A DNA stretch of 64,000 nucleotides from UBA7985 sp002711265 (GTDB lineage Bacteria > Pseudomonadota > Alphaproteobacteria > UBA7985). The stretch is taken from positions 186,001 to 250,000 of the forward strand of contig CBFIBS010000001.1 of NCBI GenBank assembly GCA_965660945.1. Reading direction: 5' to 3'. Shown here piece after piece: positions 53,247 to 61,586 of the stretch. Position 1 is the first letter of the stretch. Every line of letters begins with the position of its first letter. The notes under the pieces are model-generated. The model made no database searches. It was not told the DNA's origin and was given only the letters and a program-made list of their open reading frames with translations. Both the position numbers and the translations under genes were made by a program.

Positions 53247-54061
53247 CAGGCGGCCTCCCCCTGCTGGTCTCCGGCACGGTCGCGGCCCTGCGCAATCTGA
53301 ATCTGGCGGCGGAGTTCGGCGAGGTTTTCGACAATTTCCGGCCGGTAGAGGTCTTCGATCTCGCGTTCGCGCCCCAGCGGCACGGTCATCCGGTGCTGGA
53401 CCTGCGCCGGGCGGTCGGAGAGCACCAGCACTTCGTCGGCGAGGAACACGCTCTCGCGCAGATCGTGGGTGATGAGCATGCAGGTTACCCCCTGCTCGAT
53501 CCGCAGCTTGAACATGATCTGCCACAGGTCTTCGCGGGTGAAGGCATCAAGCGCGCCGAAGGGCTCGTCGAGGATCAGCACGCTGGGCTGGTGGATCAGG
53601 GCTCGGCACAGCGAGGCCCGCTGGCGCATGCCCCCGGAGAGTTCGGAGGGGCGCTTATCTTCGAAGCCCGACAGGCCCACCAGATCGAGCAACCCCGCTG
53701 CGCGGTCTTCCGCCTCGCGTCGTTTCAGGCCGTGACCGCGGACAATCTCCAGCGGCAGCAGCACGTTTCGCAGGATCGAGCGCCACTCGAGCAGGACCGG
53801 GTTCTGGAAGGCCATGCCCACCGTTGGGCGGGGCGAGACCACCGGCTTGCCGTCGAGGATAACCTGCCCGGCATCGGGCTTGAGCAGGCCAGCGACCAGT
53901 TTGGTCAGTGTGGACTTGCCACAGCCCGACGGGCCGACGACGGCGGTGAAACCACCCTGTGCGATCTCGAAACTAACGCCATTGAGCACCGGCAGAGGGC
54001 CAGCTTCAGTTGGGTAAGCGTGGCTTACGTTTTCGAGGGCGATGACGGATTGATCAGACAT
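53246..54061 (-). CDS. ABC transporter ATP-binding protein (SsuB/TauB type)
   Basis: 271 residues from ATG 54061; 14 further codons are open upstream but lack a ribosome site. Walker A GPSGCGKSTL near residue 44, Q-loop FQNPVLLEW, signature ELSGGMRQRASLCRAL and Walker B VLILDEPFGALD. The H-loop is LLITHDLRESVFL-like. Overlaps the permease by 4 bases. Works with the binding protein at 54215 and permease at 52467. Confidence 0.92.
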   Translation of the reverse strand: MSDQSVIALENVSHAYPTEAGPLPVLNGVSFEIAQGGFTAVVGPSGCGKSTLTKLVAGLLKPDAGQVILDGKPVVSPRPTVGMAFQNPVLLEWRSILRNVLLPLEIVRGHGLKRREAEDRAAGLLDLVGLSGFEDKRPSELSGGMRQRASLCRALIHQPSVLILDEPFGALDAFTREDLWQIMFKLRIEQGVTCMLITHDLRESVFLADEVLVLSDRPAQVQHRMTVPLGREREIEDLYRPEIVENLAELRRQIQIAQGRDRAGDQQGEAA

Positions 54062-54121
54062 GAGAGCACCACAGGACAAAGACGCCGCCCAGCCTAGGGT
54101 CAAATCCCGGAGAAAGAAAGC

Positions 54122-54138
54122 GAGGAGCGCCGCCCCTC
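54122..54138 (-). terminator. Hairpin between NMT1-type binding protein and ATPase genes
   Basis: On the minus strand GAGGGGC and GCTCCTC form a seven-base stem (one G-U pair) with a three-base loop, followed by GCTTTCTTTC. A probable intercistronic attenuator like those after smoE and proX. Confidence 0.55.
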
Positions 54139-54214
54139 CCCGGATAAACCGGGCGGGAAGCGGATGCGGGTAGGCCCCTGAGGAACCGACCCGCCCCGAT
54201 CAGGTCAGCTGAAC

Positions 54215-55231
54215 TTACTTCAGCATCAGGGCATCGCTGCCCGGCAAGTAAGCATCGGTGTAGTACATCGACGCATCTGGTGCGTTCTGGAACTCGTAGG
54301 TTTCAGCAAGCTGGCCCAGAGCCGCAGCCATCCGCTCAGAATCGATGCTGCCCATGCCGTTGGCCATGGTGTAGTCGGTCATGACGTTGCCATCGATCGA
54401 CAGCTGCAGACGGCGGGTTTCCAGCGCGACATCGGCCGCCGGGTTGCGCATGGCAACCGCCTTGGCGCCCATTTCAGGGTCAGCGATCACGTCCCGCCAA
54501 CCCGCGGCAACCGCCGTCAGGAAGGCCGTCACGTGGTCCGGGTTCGCCGCAGCAAAATCGGTGTTGGCGATAATCGCGTTGCCGTAGAGCTGCAGGCCGT
54601 GGTCGGCCATCAGAATGGTCGAGATATCGTCTTCGGACACACCCAGACGCACAAGGTTCAGGTAGCTGGAGAATGAGAAGCCGGTGATGGCGTCAACCTT
54701 ACCTTCGGCGAGCATGGGCTCACGGGTCGGGAAGCCGACCGGCTCAACGGTGATAGCGGAAACGTCCAGACCGTTCGCGGTGGCGAAGGCCGGGAACTGC
54801 GCCCAGGCGCCATCTGGCGGCGGTGCACCGAGGATTTTGCCTTCGAGGTCAGCCGGGGCAGAGACACCCTGCGACTTGCGACCGATTACGGCAAAGGGCG
54901 GCTTGTCGTAGACCATCATCACCGCGATCACGGGCGCGTCGGGGTTCTGGTCCTTGAACTTGATCAGCGAATTGATGTCGGCAAAGCCCATCGGGAACGC
55001 GCCGGTCGCAACCTTTGGAATGGCATCCAGCGAGCCGGAGCCAGCGGAAATCTCAACGTCGAGACCGCCAGCGGCGAAGTGGCCATTGTCGATGGCGGCA
55101 AAGTAGGCCGCACTCGGGCCTTCAAATTTCCAGTCGAGGGCAAAAGGGACGCTGGTCTGCGCCTGGGCACCAACCGCCGCGCCAAGCGCCGTCACGGTCG
55201 ACAGGAGCCCTGCCCAAATCATCTTCTTCAT
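54215..55231 (-). CDS. ABC transporter periplasmic binding protein (NMT1/ThiY/SsuA type)
   Basis: 338 residues from ATG 55231, with GAGGAG about seven bases upstream. Signal peptide MKKMIWAGLLSTVTALGAAV, cleavage near AQA. NMT1 domain: FALDWKFEGPSAAYFAAIDNG, then KVATGAFPMGFADINSL. Homologues bind thiamine pyrimidine precursors, riboflavin, taurine or sulfonates. Codon use is not as strongly biased as in smoE or proX. First gene of the ABC operon that runs to 52467. Confidence 0.87.
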   Translation of the reverse strand: MKKMIWAGLLSTVTALGAAVGAQAQTSVPFALDWKFEGPSAAYFAAIDNGHFAAGGLDVEISAGSGSLDAIPKVATGAFPMGFADINSLIKFKDQNPDAPVIAVMMVYDKPPFAVIGRKSQGVSAPADLEGKILGAPPPDGAWAQFPAFATANGLDVSAITVEPVGFPTREPMLAEGKVDAITGFSFSSYLNLVRLGVSEDDISTILMADHGLQLYGNAIIANTDFAAANPDHVTAFLTAVAAGWRDVIADPEMGAKAVAMRNPAADVALETRRLQLSIDGNVMTDYTMANGMGSIDSERMAAALGQLAETYEFQNAPDASMYYTDAYLPGSDALMLK

Positions 55232-55453
55232 GATCTTCTCCTCATTCAGGATTTTCGCCGCTGATAACCGCGACATGCCCTAACCTTAACCACGGATTTG
55301 CCTGTTTGGAGAGCAAAAATGTAACCGGCAGCCAATATTGCCTCTCCTTTCGGCGCAGTGCCTCTGACTTAATCAGTCCGGGGACCAAGCAGATCACTGC
55401 CTTTGCACAAGCCAGTCCTTTTGATGCTCGGCAACCTCGTCTAGACACGGGGT

Positions 55454-56632
55454 ATGGACGATCTCGACTTTCGCTTTCCGGCCCTGAGTGACCTGCGCCA
55501 CCGTGCAGCGCAGCGCCTGCCGCGCTTTGCCTTTGAGTATCTGGATTCAGCCACGGGCAGCGAAGCCGGTGCCCGGCGCAATCGGGCGGCGCTCGACCGG
55601 GTCGGCTTCCGGCCTGCCATCCTCAGCGGAGACGTTCAGCCCGATCTGAACCGGACCTTTCTGGGTCGAGCCTGGACCTTGCCGCTGGGCGTCGCCCCGG
55701 TGGGGATGTCGGGGCTGATCTGGCCCCGCGCCGAAGACATCCTCTCCCGCCGGGCGACGGCTGCCAGCTTGCCCTTCTGCCTCTCGACCGTATCCAGTTC
55801 GACCCCCGAAGCCATCGCCCCGAACCTCGATGCCGATAACGGCTGGTTCCAGCTTTACGCCCCCGGCGACCCTGAGGTCTTAAAGGACATGCTCGAGCGC
55901 GTGCACAAGGCCGGGTTCAGCGCACTGGTCCTGACCCTCGACGTGCCGGGTGAAAGCCGCCGGGAGCGGCAGCGGCGCGCGCACCTGTCGATCCCGCCGC
56001 AGTTCACCCCGCAGATCATCGGCTCCGTGCTCAGCCACCCTGGCTGGGCGCTGCGCATGCTCCGCGCGGGCGTGCCACGCATGCCCTTCCCTGAATCCTA
56101 CATCGCCCCCGGGCAGTCCAGCGCCGACCGCTTTGTGCACGCCGGCCGGTTGATCCGGGGCTACCCGAACTGGGCCTATCTGGAGCGGCTGCGCGCACTC
56201 TGGCCCGGCACGCTGATGGTCAAAGGCGTGCAGGATCCCGATGACGTGCCCGGCCTGCTGAGTGCCGGGATTGACGTGCTGTGGGTCAGCAACCACGCCG
56301 GCCGCCAGTTCGAGGCGGGGCCGGCAACGATCGACAGCCTGCCCGCCATCCGTGCGGCGGCGGGCGAGGACGTGCCGATTATCTGTGATTCCGGGATCGA
56401 TAGCGGGCTCGACATCCTGCGCGCGCTTGCCCGCGGCGCTGATTTCGTCATGCTCGGCCGGGCCTTCCATTACGCACTGGGCGCGCTGGGAGAGCCGGGC
56501 GTTGACCACCTGCTGCATATCCTGCGCGCCGACATGATCGCCAATATGCAGCAGATTGGCGCACGGTCGCTCGACGATCTTCCCGCCCGCTTGCTGCCCT
56601 TCCCCCTGCTGAACGGACCAGAGCCCTCGTGA
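55454..56632 (+). CDS. FMN-dependent alpha-hydroxyacid oxidase/dehydrogenase (LldD family)
   Basis: 392 residues. N-terminal FAFEYLDSATGSEAGARRN matches the family. The proton-abstracting histidine H281 is in VSNHAGRQFE (usual text SNHGGRQ, here with alanine). FMN phosphate binding is in ICDSGIDSGLDILRALARGA. Acts on L-lactate, glycolate, mandelate or similar; the family cannot be resolved further. Overlaps the YaiI gene by 4 bases. Confidence 0.85.
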   Translation: MDDLDFRFPALSDLRHRAAQRLPRFAFEYLDSATGSEAGARRNRAALDRVGFRPAILSGDVQPDLNRTFLGRAWTLPLGVAPVGMSGLIWPRAEDILSRRATAASLPFCLSTVSSSTPEAIAPNLDADNGWFQLYAPGDPEVLKDMLERVHKAGFSALVLTLDVPGESRRERQRRAHLSIPPQFTPQIIGSVLSHPGWALRMLRAGVPRMPFPESYIAPGQSSADRFVHAGRLIRGYPNWAYLERLRALWPGTLMVKGVQDPDDVPGLLSAGIDVLWVSNHAGRQFEAGPATIDSLPAIRAAAGEDVPIICDSGIDSGLDILRALARGADFVMLGRAFHYALGALGEPGVDHLLHILRADMIANMQQIGARSLDDLPARLLPFPLLNGPEPS

Positions 56633-57159
56633 CGACAGACAACGACGACAGCCCCCTGACGACCGACCAACCCACGGGCCCCGAAGTGCTGGTCGACGCC
56701 GATGCCTGCCCGGTGAAGGAAGAAATCTACAAGGTCGCCGGGCGGCACGGCGTCCCGGTGACACTGGTCGCAAACAGCTACATGCGCTTCCCGCGTGGGG
56801 GCCTGATCCGACTGAAGGTCGTGGACGACAGCTTTGATGCCGCTGACGACTGGATCGCCGCCGCTGCGCATCCGCAAGCCGTGGTCATCACCGCCGATAT
56901 CCTGCTGGCCCAGCGCTGCCTCGATGTCGGAGCCAACGTGCTGGCGCCCACGGGCAAGCCCTTCACCGATGCCAGCATTGGCAGCGCCGTGGCGACACGC
57001 GGGATTATGGCGGACCTCCGCGCCTCGGTCGGCACCAAGGGCGACGGCCCGGGGGCTGGCGGCCATTTCGGCGGTCCGGCGCCATTCTCCAAGGCCGACC
57101 GCTCGCGCTTCCTTCAAGCGTTGCACGAGGCGCTGGAGCACCGCCACCGCAGCCGCTGA
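56629..57159 (+). CDS. yaiI: YaiI/YqxD family protein (DUF188)
   Basis: 176 residues from GTG 56629 in a GTGA overlap with the oxidase. Core motif VLVDADACPVKEEIYKVA, then VANSYMRFPRGG and TADILLAQRC, all characteristic of the UPF0178/DUF188 family, a PIN-like fold. Function unknown. The C-terminal extension (HFGGPAPFSKADRSRF) is also usual. Confidence 0.9.
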   Translation: MTTDNDDSPLTTDQPTGPEVLVDADACPVKEEIYKVAGRHGVPVTLVANSYMRFPRGGLIRLKVVDDSFDAADDWIAAAAHPQAVVITADILLAQRCLDVGANVLAPTGKPFTDASIGSAVATRGIMADLRASVGTKGDGPGAGGHFGGPAPFSKADRSRFLQALHEALEHRHRSR

Positions 57160-57188
57160 GAACACCTCCCGGCACCGGCAAAGAAAAA

Positions 57189-57214
57189 CCCCCGCCTTCC
57201 TGCGAAGACGGGGG
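57189..57214 (-). terminator. Rho-independent terminator of the proXWV/hypothetical operon
   Basis: On the minus strand CCCCCGTCTTC pairs with GAAGGCGGGGG (one mismatch) around GCAG, followed by TTTTTCTTT. It sits 30 bases after the hypothetical gene stop and could also act on the convergent yaiI transcript. Confidence 0.85.
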
Positions 57215-57244
57215 CTGTCCTTCATTGCCGTTCAGGCCGCGGCC

Positions 57245-57847
57245 TTACTGGGGCATCTCTGCGATCACACCGCCGCTGATGGACTCTTCAGGGGAGAAGG
57301 CCACCGAGTAGACGATCTCCGGCAGCGGCTTTTCCTGCAGGTAGAAGCTACGGCGGGAGAACACGGAAACGTCCACGTAGTCGTAGATGGTGCCGGCTTC
57401 CAGCTCCTGACGCAGGATCACGTTCTTACGGCGCTTGGAGTACTTCTCTTCAAACTCGGTGCCGGGCATCGGGTCAGTGGAGAGGTTGTAACGCGCCTCG
57501 ATGAAGCCCGTGTCCAGCGTCAGCCGGGTCAGGCAGGTCTTGCGCGTCCGGGTGCTTGGGCTGACTTCGCGGGAGGTGATTTCACCGCCCTCAAGGCCCG
57601 CGTCCAGCCGGTCCTTTTGCGCTTGCAGGTCAGCGCGCGTTGCATCCGTCACGCGCGGGTCTTCCAGACCATCGACAAGGTTTTTGTAGAAGGCGGAATC
57701 TTTCAGGTAGTTTTGCGCCAGCTCTGGCCGCAGGTAGTCCTTGACGTACCCCTCGGAGCACTCACCACTGCGTTCACGGTTGTAGTTGATGAACCCACCA
57801 ACGCCCATAAGAACCAGGACAACTCCGCCGATAATATACTTCAACAT
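57245..57847 (-). CDS. Hypothetical N-terminally anchored protein downstream of proV
   Basis: 200 residues, unrecognised. A single N-terminal membrane helix (IIGGVVLVLMGVGGFINY) is followed by a soluble part rich in charged residues. Three cysteines (C30 in GECSEGY, one in KTCLTRL). Lies 54 bases after proV on the same strand and before the operon terminator, so it may be cotranscribed with the betaine importer and serve it or membrane stress. Confidence 0.6.
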   Translation of the reverse strand: MLKYIIGGVVLVLMGVGGFINYNRERSGECSEGYVKDYLRPELAQNYLKDSAFYKNLVDGLEDPRVTDATRADLQAQKDRLDAGLEGGEITSREVSPSTRTRKTCLTRLTLDTGFIEARYNLSTDPMPGTEFEEKYSKRRKNVILRQELEAGTIYDYVDVSVFSRRSFYLQEKPLPEIVYSVAFSPEESISGGVIAEMPQ

Positions 57848-57901
57848 GCTGGTTAGCCTCTTAAACTTTCACTGCCCCGTCCACGGTTCGGGCAATAGGA
57901 A

Positions 57902-58951
57902 TTAACGGTAGACAGTGCCCGATGCAGTCTCGGGCGCAGGGCGTTCGATCGCGTCGATCAGGGCGCGCATGTCGAGCGCACCGACGGCCTTGCCGTCTTT
58001 CATGACCGTTGCAGGCTTGGACGGCTCGTCCTTCATCCTCTGCATGGCGTCTTCGAGCGCCATATCGAAGTCGATCTCAACCTCGCCACCCTTCTTGCCC
58101 GCTTCCATCAGGGAGCGGACCTTGAGGACACGGCCCCGGTTGATATCCATGATGAAGTCAGACACGTATTCGTCGACCGGGCGCAGGACAATGTCCTGAG
58201 GGTCGCCCTGCTGCACCAACCCACCGTCGCGCAGGATGGCGATATCGTCACCGATGCGCAGCGCCTCGTCGAGGTCGTGAGTGATGAAGATAATGGTCTT
58301 GTTCAGTTCGGCCTGCAGCTCCAGCAACACGTCCTGCATGTCGGTGCGGATCAGTGGGTCCAGGGCGGAAAACGCTTCGTCCATCAGCAGAATGTCGGCG
58401 TCGGTGGCCAGCGCACGGGCCAGACCCACGCGCTGCTGCATGCCGCCGGAAAGCTGGCTGGGGTAGGACTTTTCAAAACCGGTCAGGCCGACGCGGTCGA
58501 TCCACTTCTGCGACCGCTCCAGGGCTTCACCCCGACGTACACCCTGCAGGCTCAGGCCATAGGCGACGTTGTCAGAAACAGTCCGGTGCGGCATGAGCGC
58601 GAACTTCTGGAACACCATGCTCATCTTGCTCTGCCGCAAGTCACGGAGTTCACGATCGTTCATTTTCAAAACGTCGACACCATCGACTTCAACTTCACCG
58701 GCGGTCGGATCGATCAGGCGGTTCAGGTGTCGGATCAGGGTGGATTTCCCCGAACCCGACAGGCCCATGATCACCTGCACCCGCTTTTCCGGGATGTCGA
58801 TGTTGATGTTGTTGAGCCCGAGAACGTGCTCATGCTGCGAAAGCAAATCGACCTTGCTCAGCCCGTCATAGACGTGCTGCAGCGCTTCAGTCGGGTTGGC
58901 ACCAAAGACCTTGTAGAGGTTCTTGATCGATACTTTTACGTTTTCACTCAT
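57902..58951 (-). CDS. proV: Glycine betaine/proline ABC transporter ATP-binding protein
   Basis: 349 residues. Walker A GLSGSGKSTLIRHLN, the family insertion between Walker A and Q-loop (LRQSKMSMVFQKFALMPHRTV), signature LSGGMQQRVGLARAL, Walker B ILLMDEAFSALD. The C-terminal 80 residues form a CBS-type accessory region (PATVMKDGKAVGALDMRALI) usual for ProV/OpuAA/ChoV. Two bases separate it from proW. Imports glycine betaine, proline betaine or choline. Confidence 0.93.
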   Translation of the reverse strand: MSENVKVSIKNLYKVFGANPTEALQHVYDGLSKVDLLSQHEHVLGLNNINIDIPEKRVQVIMGLSGSGKSTLIRHLNRLIDPTAGEVEVDGVDVLKMNDRELRDLRQSKMSMVFQKFALMPHRTVSDNVAYGLSLQGVRRGEALERSQKWIDRVGLTGFEKSYPSQLSGGMQQRVGLARALATDADILLMDEAFSALDPLIRTDMQDVLLELQAELNKTIIFITHDLDEALRIGDDIAILRDGGLVQQGDPQDIVLRPVDEYVSDFIMDINRGRVLKVRSLMEAGKKGGEVEIDFDMALEDAMQRMKDEPSKPATVMKDGKAVGALDMRALIDAIERPAPETASGTVYR

Positions 58952-58953
58952 GA

Positions 58954-60105
58954 TCAGTGCCCTACCTTGCGGTGTTGCTGCATGCGTTCGCCGTAGAGGT
59001 ACAGCGAGCGGTCAATCACGATGGCGATCAGTGCTACGGCGGTACCCGACTGGAGCCCCAGCGCGAGGTTTACCGTGCCCTGTGCCGAGAGGACTTCTGC
59101 CCCCAGACCCGGCGCACCGACAAGTGCGGCGATCACGACCATGGCCAGCGCCATCATGATGGTCTGGTTAATGCCGGCGAAGACGTTTGGCAGCGCCAGC
59201 GGGATCAGCGTACCGAACAGGCGCTGGAGATAGGTCGCGCCAAAGGCGTGGCTGGCCTCGACAACCTCGAACGGCACCAACCGGATCCCGAGGTTTGTCA
59301 AGCGTACCACCGGCGGCATGGCGTAGATCACCACGGCAATCAGGCCGGCAACCGGGCTCACACCGAAAAGGATCAGCACGGGAATGAGGTAGACGAACGA
59401 TGGCATGGTCTGCATCAGGTCGAGGATCGGCTTGACCGCCCGATCGACTGCGTCAGAGGCGGACATGAAGATGCCCAGCGGGATACCGAAAACCACACAG
59501 AGAACAATAGACAGGATCATCAGAGAGAAGGTCTGAGAGGCAAGCTCCATCAGACCAAAGACGCCAATGAACGCCAGCGCAGCAAGCGCGAGCATGACAA
59601 CGCCGATTTTGCGCGAGACCCAGTAGACCAGCAGCAGCACGAGGGCAAAGAACACCGGCCAGGGCATGAAGTCGATGAAGTCGCGCAGGTCATTCATAGC
59701 GCGCCGCAGCGGGAAGATGAACTCCTTGACCGCAAAGCCGTAGGAACCGGCGAAGTAGTCGAAGGGCTGGTTGATACCGCCGAGGTTCAGCAGCACGCGG
59801 AACTGCGTCGTCAGGGACGGAAAATCGTTCAGCGAGTTCCAGCTCCAGTCATTGCTGACAATGAACAGGTACAGGTTCTTGAGGACACCCCAGCCCGCAC
59901 CGACAAGGATGCGCGCTGCCTTGAACAGCGTCTCCGGCAGGCCGATGGCGGTATTCCACAGCCATATCGCGAAATGGAAGAGGGTAATTGGCAGGCTGAT
60001 AACAAGGAACTTTGAGAGCCCAAAAACCATATTAAAAAGGTGCCCGGGCACCGTCAGCAGGAATATCCAGATATCCCCAAACTCTTCAAACTTCAGGTCA
60101 CCCAT
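58954..60105 (-). CDS. proW: Glycine betaine/proline ABC transporter permease
   Basis: 383 residues. The N-terminal 140 residues form an extension with one or two amphipathic or membrane segments, as in ProW; the permease core (six to seven helices) follows, with the coupling motif EVVEASHAFGATYLQRLFG and GINQTIMMALAMVVIAALVG. Works with ProV and ProX. Length fits ProW/OpuAB. Confidence 0.93.
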   Translation of the reverse strand: MGDLKFEEFGDIWIFLLTVPGHLFNMVFGLSKFLVISLPITLFHFAIWLWNTAIGLPETLFKAARILVGAGWGVLKNLYLFIVSNDWSWNSLNDFPSLTTQFRVLLNLGGINQPFDYFAGSYGFAVKEFIFPLRRAMNDLRDFIDFMPWPVFFALVLLLVYWVSRKIGVVMLALAALAFIGVFGLMELASQTFSLMILSIVLCVVFGIPLGIFMSASDAVDRAVKPILDLMQTMPSFVYLIPVLILFGVSPVAGLIAVVIYAMPPVVRLTNLGIRLVPFEVVEASHAFGATYLQRLFGTLIPLALPNVFAGINQTIMMALAMVVIAALVGAPGLGAEVLSAQGTVNLALGLQSGTAVALIAIVIDRSLYLYGERMQQHRKVGH

Positions 60106-60155
60106 CCGGCCTACCCCTTGTTTTCTTTGGAACTTTACTTTCGGCGGAAGCCGCC

Positions 60156-60191
60156 AAGAAGAAGGGGACCTGCTGCTTACGGCAGGCCCCC
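60156..60191 (-). terminator. Intercistronic hairpin between proX and proW
   Basis: On the minus strand GGGGGCCTGC (60182-60191) pairs with GCAGGTCCCC (60164-60173) except one internal mismatch, followed by TTCTTCTT. Like the hairpin after smoE, it would keep ProX in excess. Confidence 0.7.
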
Positions 60192-60217
60192 TTGAACTTT
60201 AGACGCTAAGCCAAGGC

Positions 60218-61237
60218 TTAGAGAGCAGCCAGAACGGCGTCAGCAACGTCGGCGTCGACCCAAGAGGTCCACAGGTCCTGGAAGTCGCTCAGGAATACCT
60301 TAGCGGTATCAGCTGCGGAAGCCTGGTTGGCACCCATGTAGGCGTCCAGTGCACCGAGAACGGCCATTGGCAGTTCGCGAGCCATTACGTAGTCGTACGC
60401 ACCGGTGTCACGCAGAGCCGGAGTGGTCGCCGTTGCAATGTCGGAAGGCGTCCAGGACTGTGGGGTTTCTTCACAACCGCTTGGCAGTTCGCCAGCGTCG
60501 CGGTAGCCCATGACACAGTCGGTCCAGCCTGCCTGGCTGAAGTCCACACCCCAATCGAGTGGAACGAGTTCGTTCTCAATCGCGATTGCGGTTGGGGTCC
60601 AGTAGTAACCAACCCAGTTCGCGTTGGAAACGTACGCGTCGGTGATGATGGAGTTCATGCCCTCGAAGGAACCTGGGTTCTCAAGGTTCCAGCCCTTGTC
60701 GGCCATGCCCCACATGTGGAACAGCGCGGTGTTGTTATGCTCACAACCCCAGCCAATACCAATCGGGCAGCCGTAGAAGGCGCCAGCGCCGTCAACGGTC
60801 GGGGAAGGGAACAGGTCAGGACGGTCGAGCAGAGCAGGTACAGAGTCGATTTCTGGGTAAGCTTCTGCGAATGCAGGGGAAACGTACCAGAATTCACCAG
60901 CTTCTGGGAAAGGCTTACCAGTCAGTTCGATTTCACCGTCTGCGATAGCAGCGGCCAGAACGTCCTGGTCGACACCGAGGTTCCAGAATTCAGATACAAC
61001 CAGCGGGCCGGAAGAGCCCTGAGCCAGAGCGAGGGTCTGGGTCGTGGAGGTTGGGGTGAAGGTTACAGAACAGCCGTAGCCGTGCTCAAGAACGAAACCG
61101 TCGATCTGAGCCAGGATCTGTGCGGTCGACCAGTTGGCTTCACCAACGGTTACTTCACCACACTCAGCCTGAGCTACCGCGCTAAAGCCGAGAGCGGCCG
61201 TAGTCAGCGAAGCTGCAATCAGTGCAAGCTTTTTCAT
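60218..61237 (-). CDS. proX: Glycine betaine-type ABC periplasmic binding protein
   Basis: 339 residues from ATG 61237 (TTGGGAGGACAA upstream). Signal peptide MKKLALIAASLTTAALGFSA, cleavage near AQA-EC. Mature start EVTVGEANWSTAQILAQIDG and CSVTFTPTSTTQT are typical of OpuAC/ProX-like proteins; several Trp residues (in VVSEFWNLG, GYYWTPTAIA) suit an aromatic cage for quaternary amines. High-expression codon use. First gene of the operon with proW and proV. Confidence 0.92.
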   Translation of the reverse strand: MKKLALIAASLTTAALGFSAVAQAECGEVTVGEANWSTAQILAQIDGFVLEHGYGCSVTFTPTSTTQTLALAQGSSGPLVVSEFWNLGVDQDVLAAAIADGEIELTGKPFPEAGEFWYVSPAFAEAYPEIDSVPALLDRPDLFPSPTVDGAGAFYGCPIGIGWGCEHNNTALFHMWGMADKGWNLENPGSFEGMNSIITDAYVSNANWVGYYWTPTAIAIENELVPLDWGVDFSQAGWTDCVMGYRDAGELPSGCEETPQSWTPSDIATATTPALRDTGAYDYVMARELPMAVLGALDAYMGANQASAADTAKVFLSDFQDLWTSWVDADVADAVLAAL

Positions 61238-61586
61238 GATAAATTGTCCTCCCAAGACATTTATAGGGGTCACAAGCGGGACGAGGACGCGCCCCACTCT
61301 CTATGAACCACCACAAGGTTTAGGAAAAAGTTACCAACTGAGTCAAACCTTTCTCCCCAGATCGGGAGGGGTTTTGATGGCTGAAGCGGCCAAGTGCGCG
61401 ATGTTGTCGCTATTGTGAAACCAACAGTCGCTCTCAATGATTGCTGCATAAAATTTCTGGTTGCAGCCCTGTAACAATCTCCCGCAAAGCGATTACGATT
61501 CTGATCGCACTGCGAAAATACCTGCGTGATTCTGTCCGACGACCGATCCTTTGCCGGCATAAAACCCAAAGACTTGCCTGCGCGGA
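61238..61586 (-). promoter_or_regulatory. proX promoter region
   Basis: 349 bases without a gene, between the transaminase stop and proX. Lower GC than the coding parts. GGGAGGA beside proX is the ribosome site. The 3' end of the transaminase transcript must also fall here, but I see no clean terminator hairpin. -35/-10 boxes could not be assigned. Confidence 0.45.
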
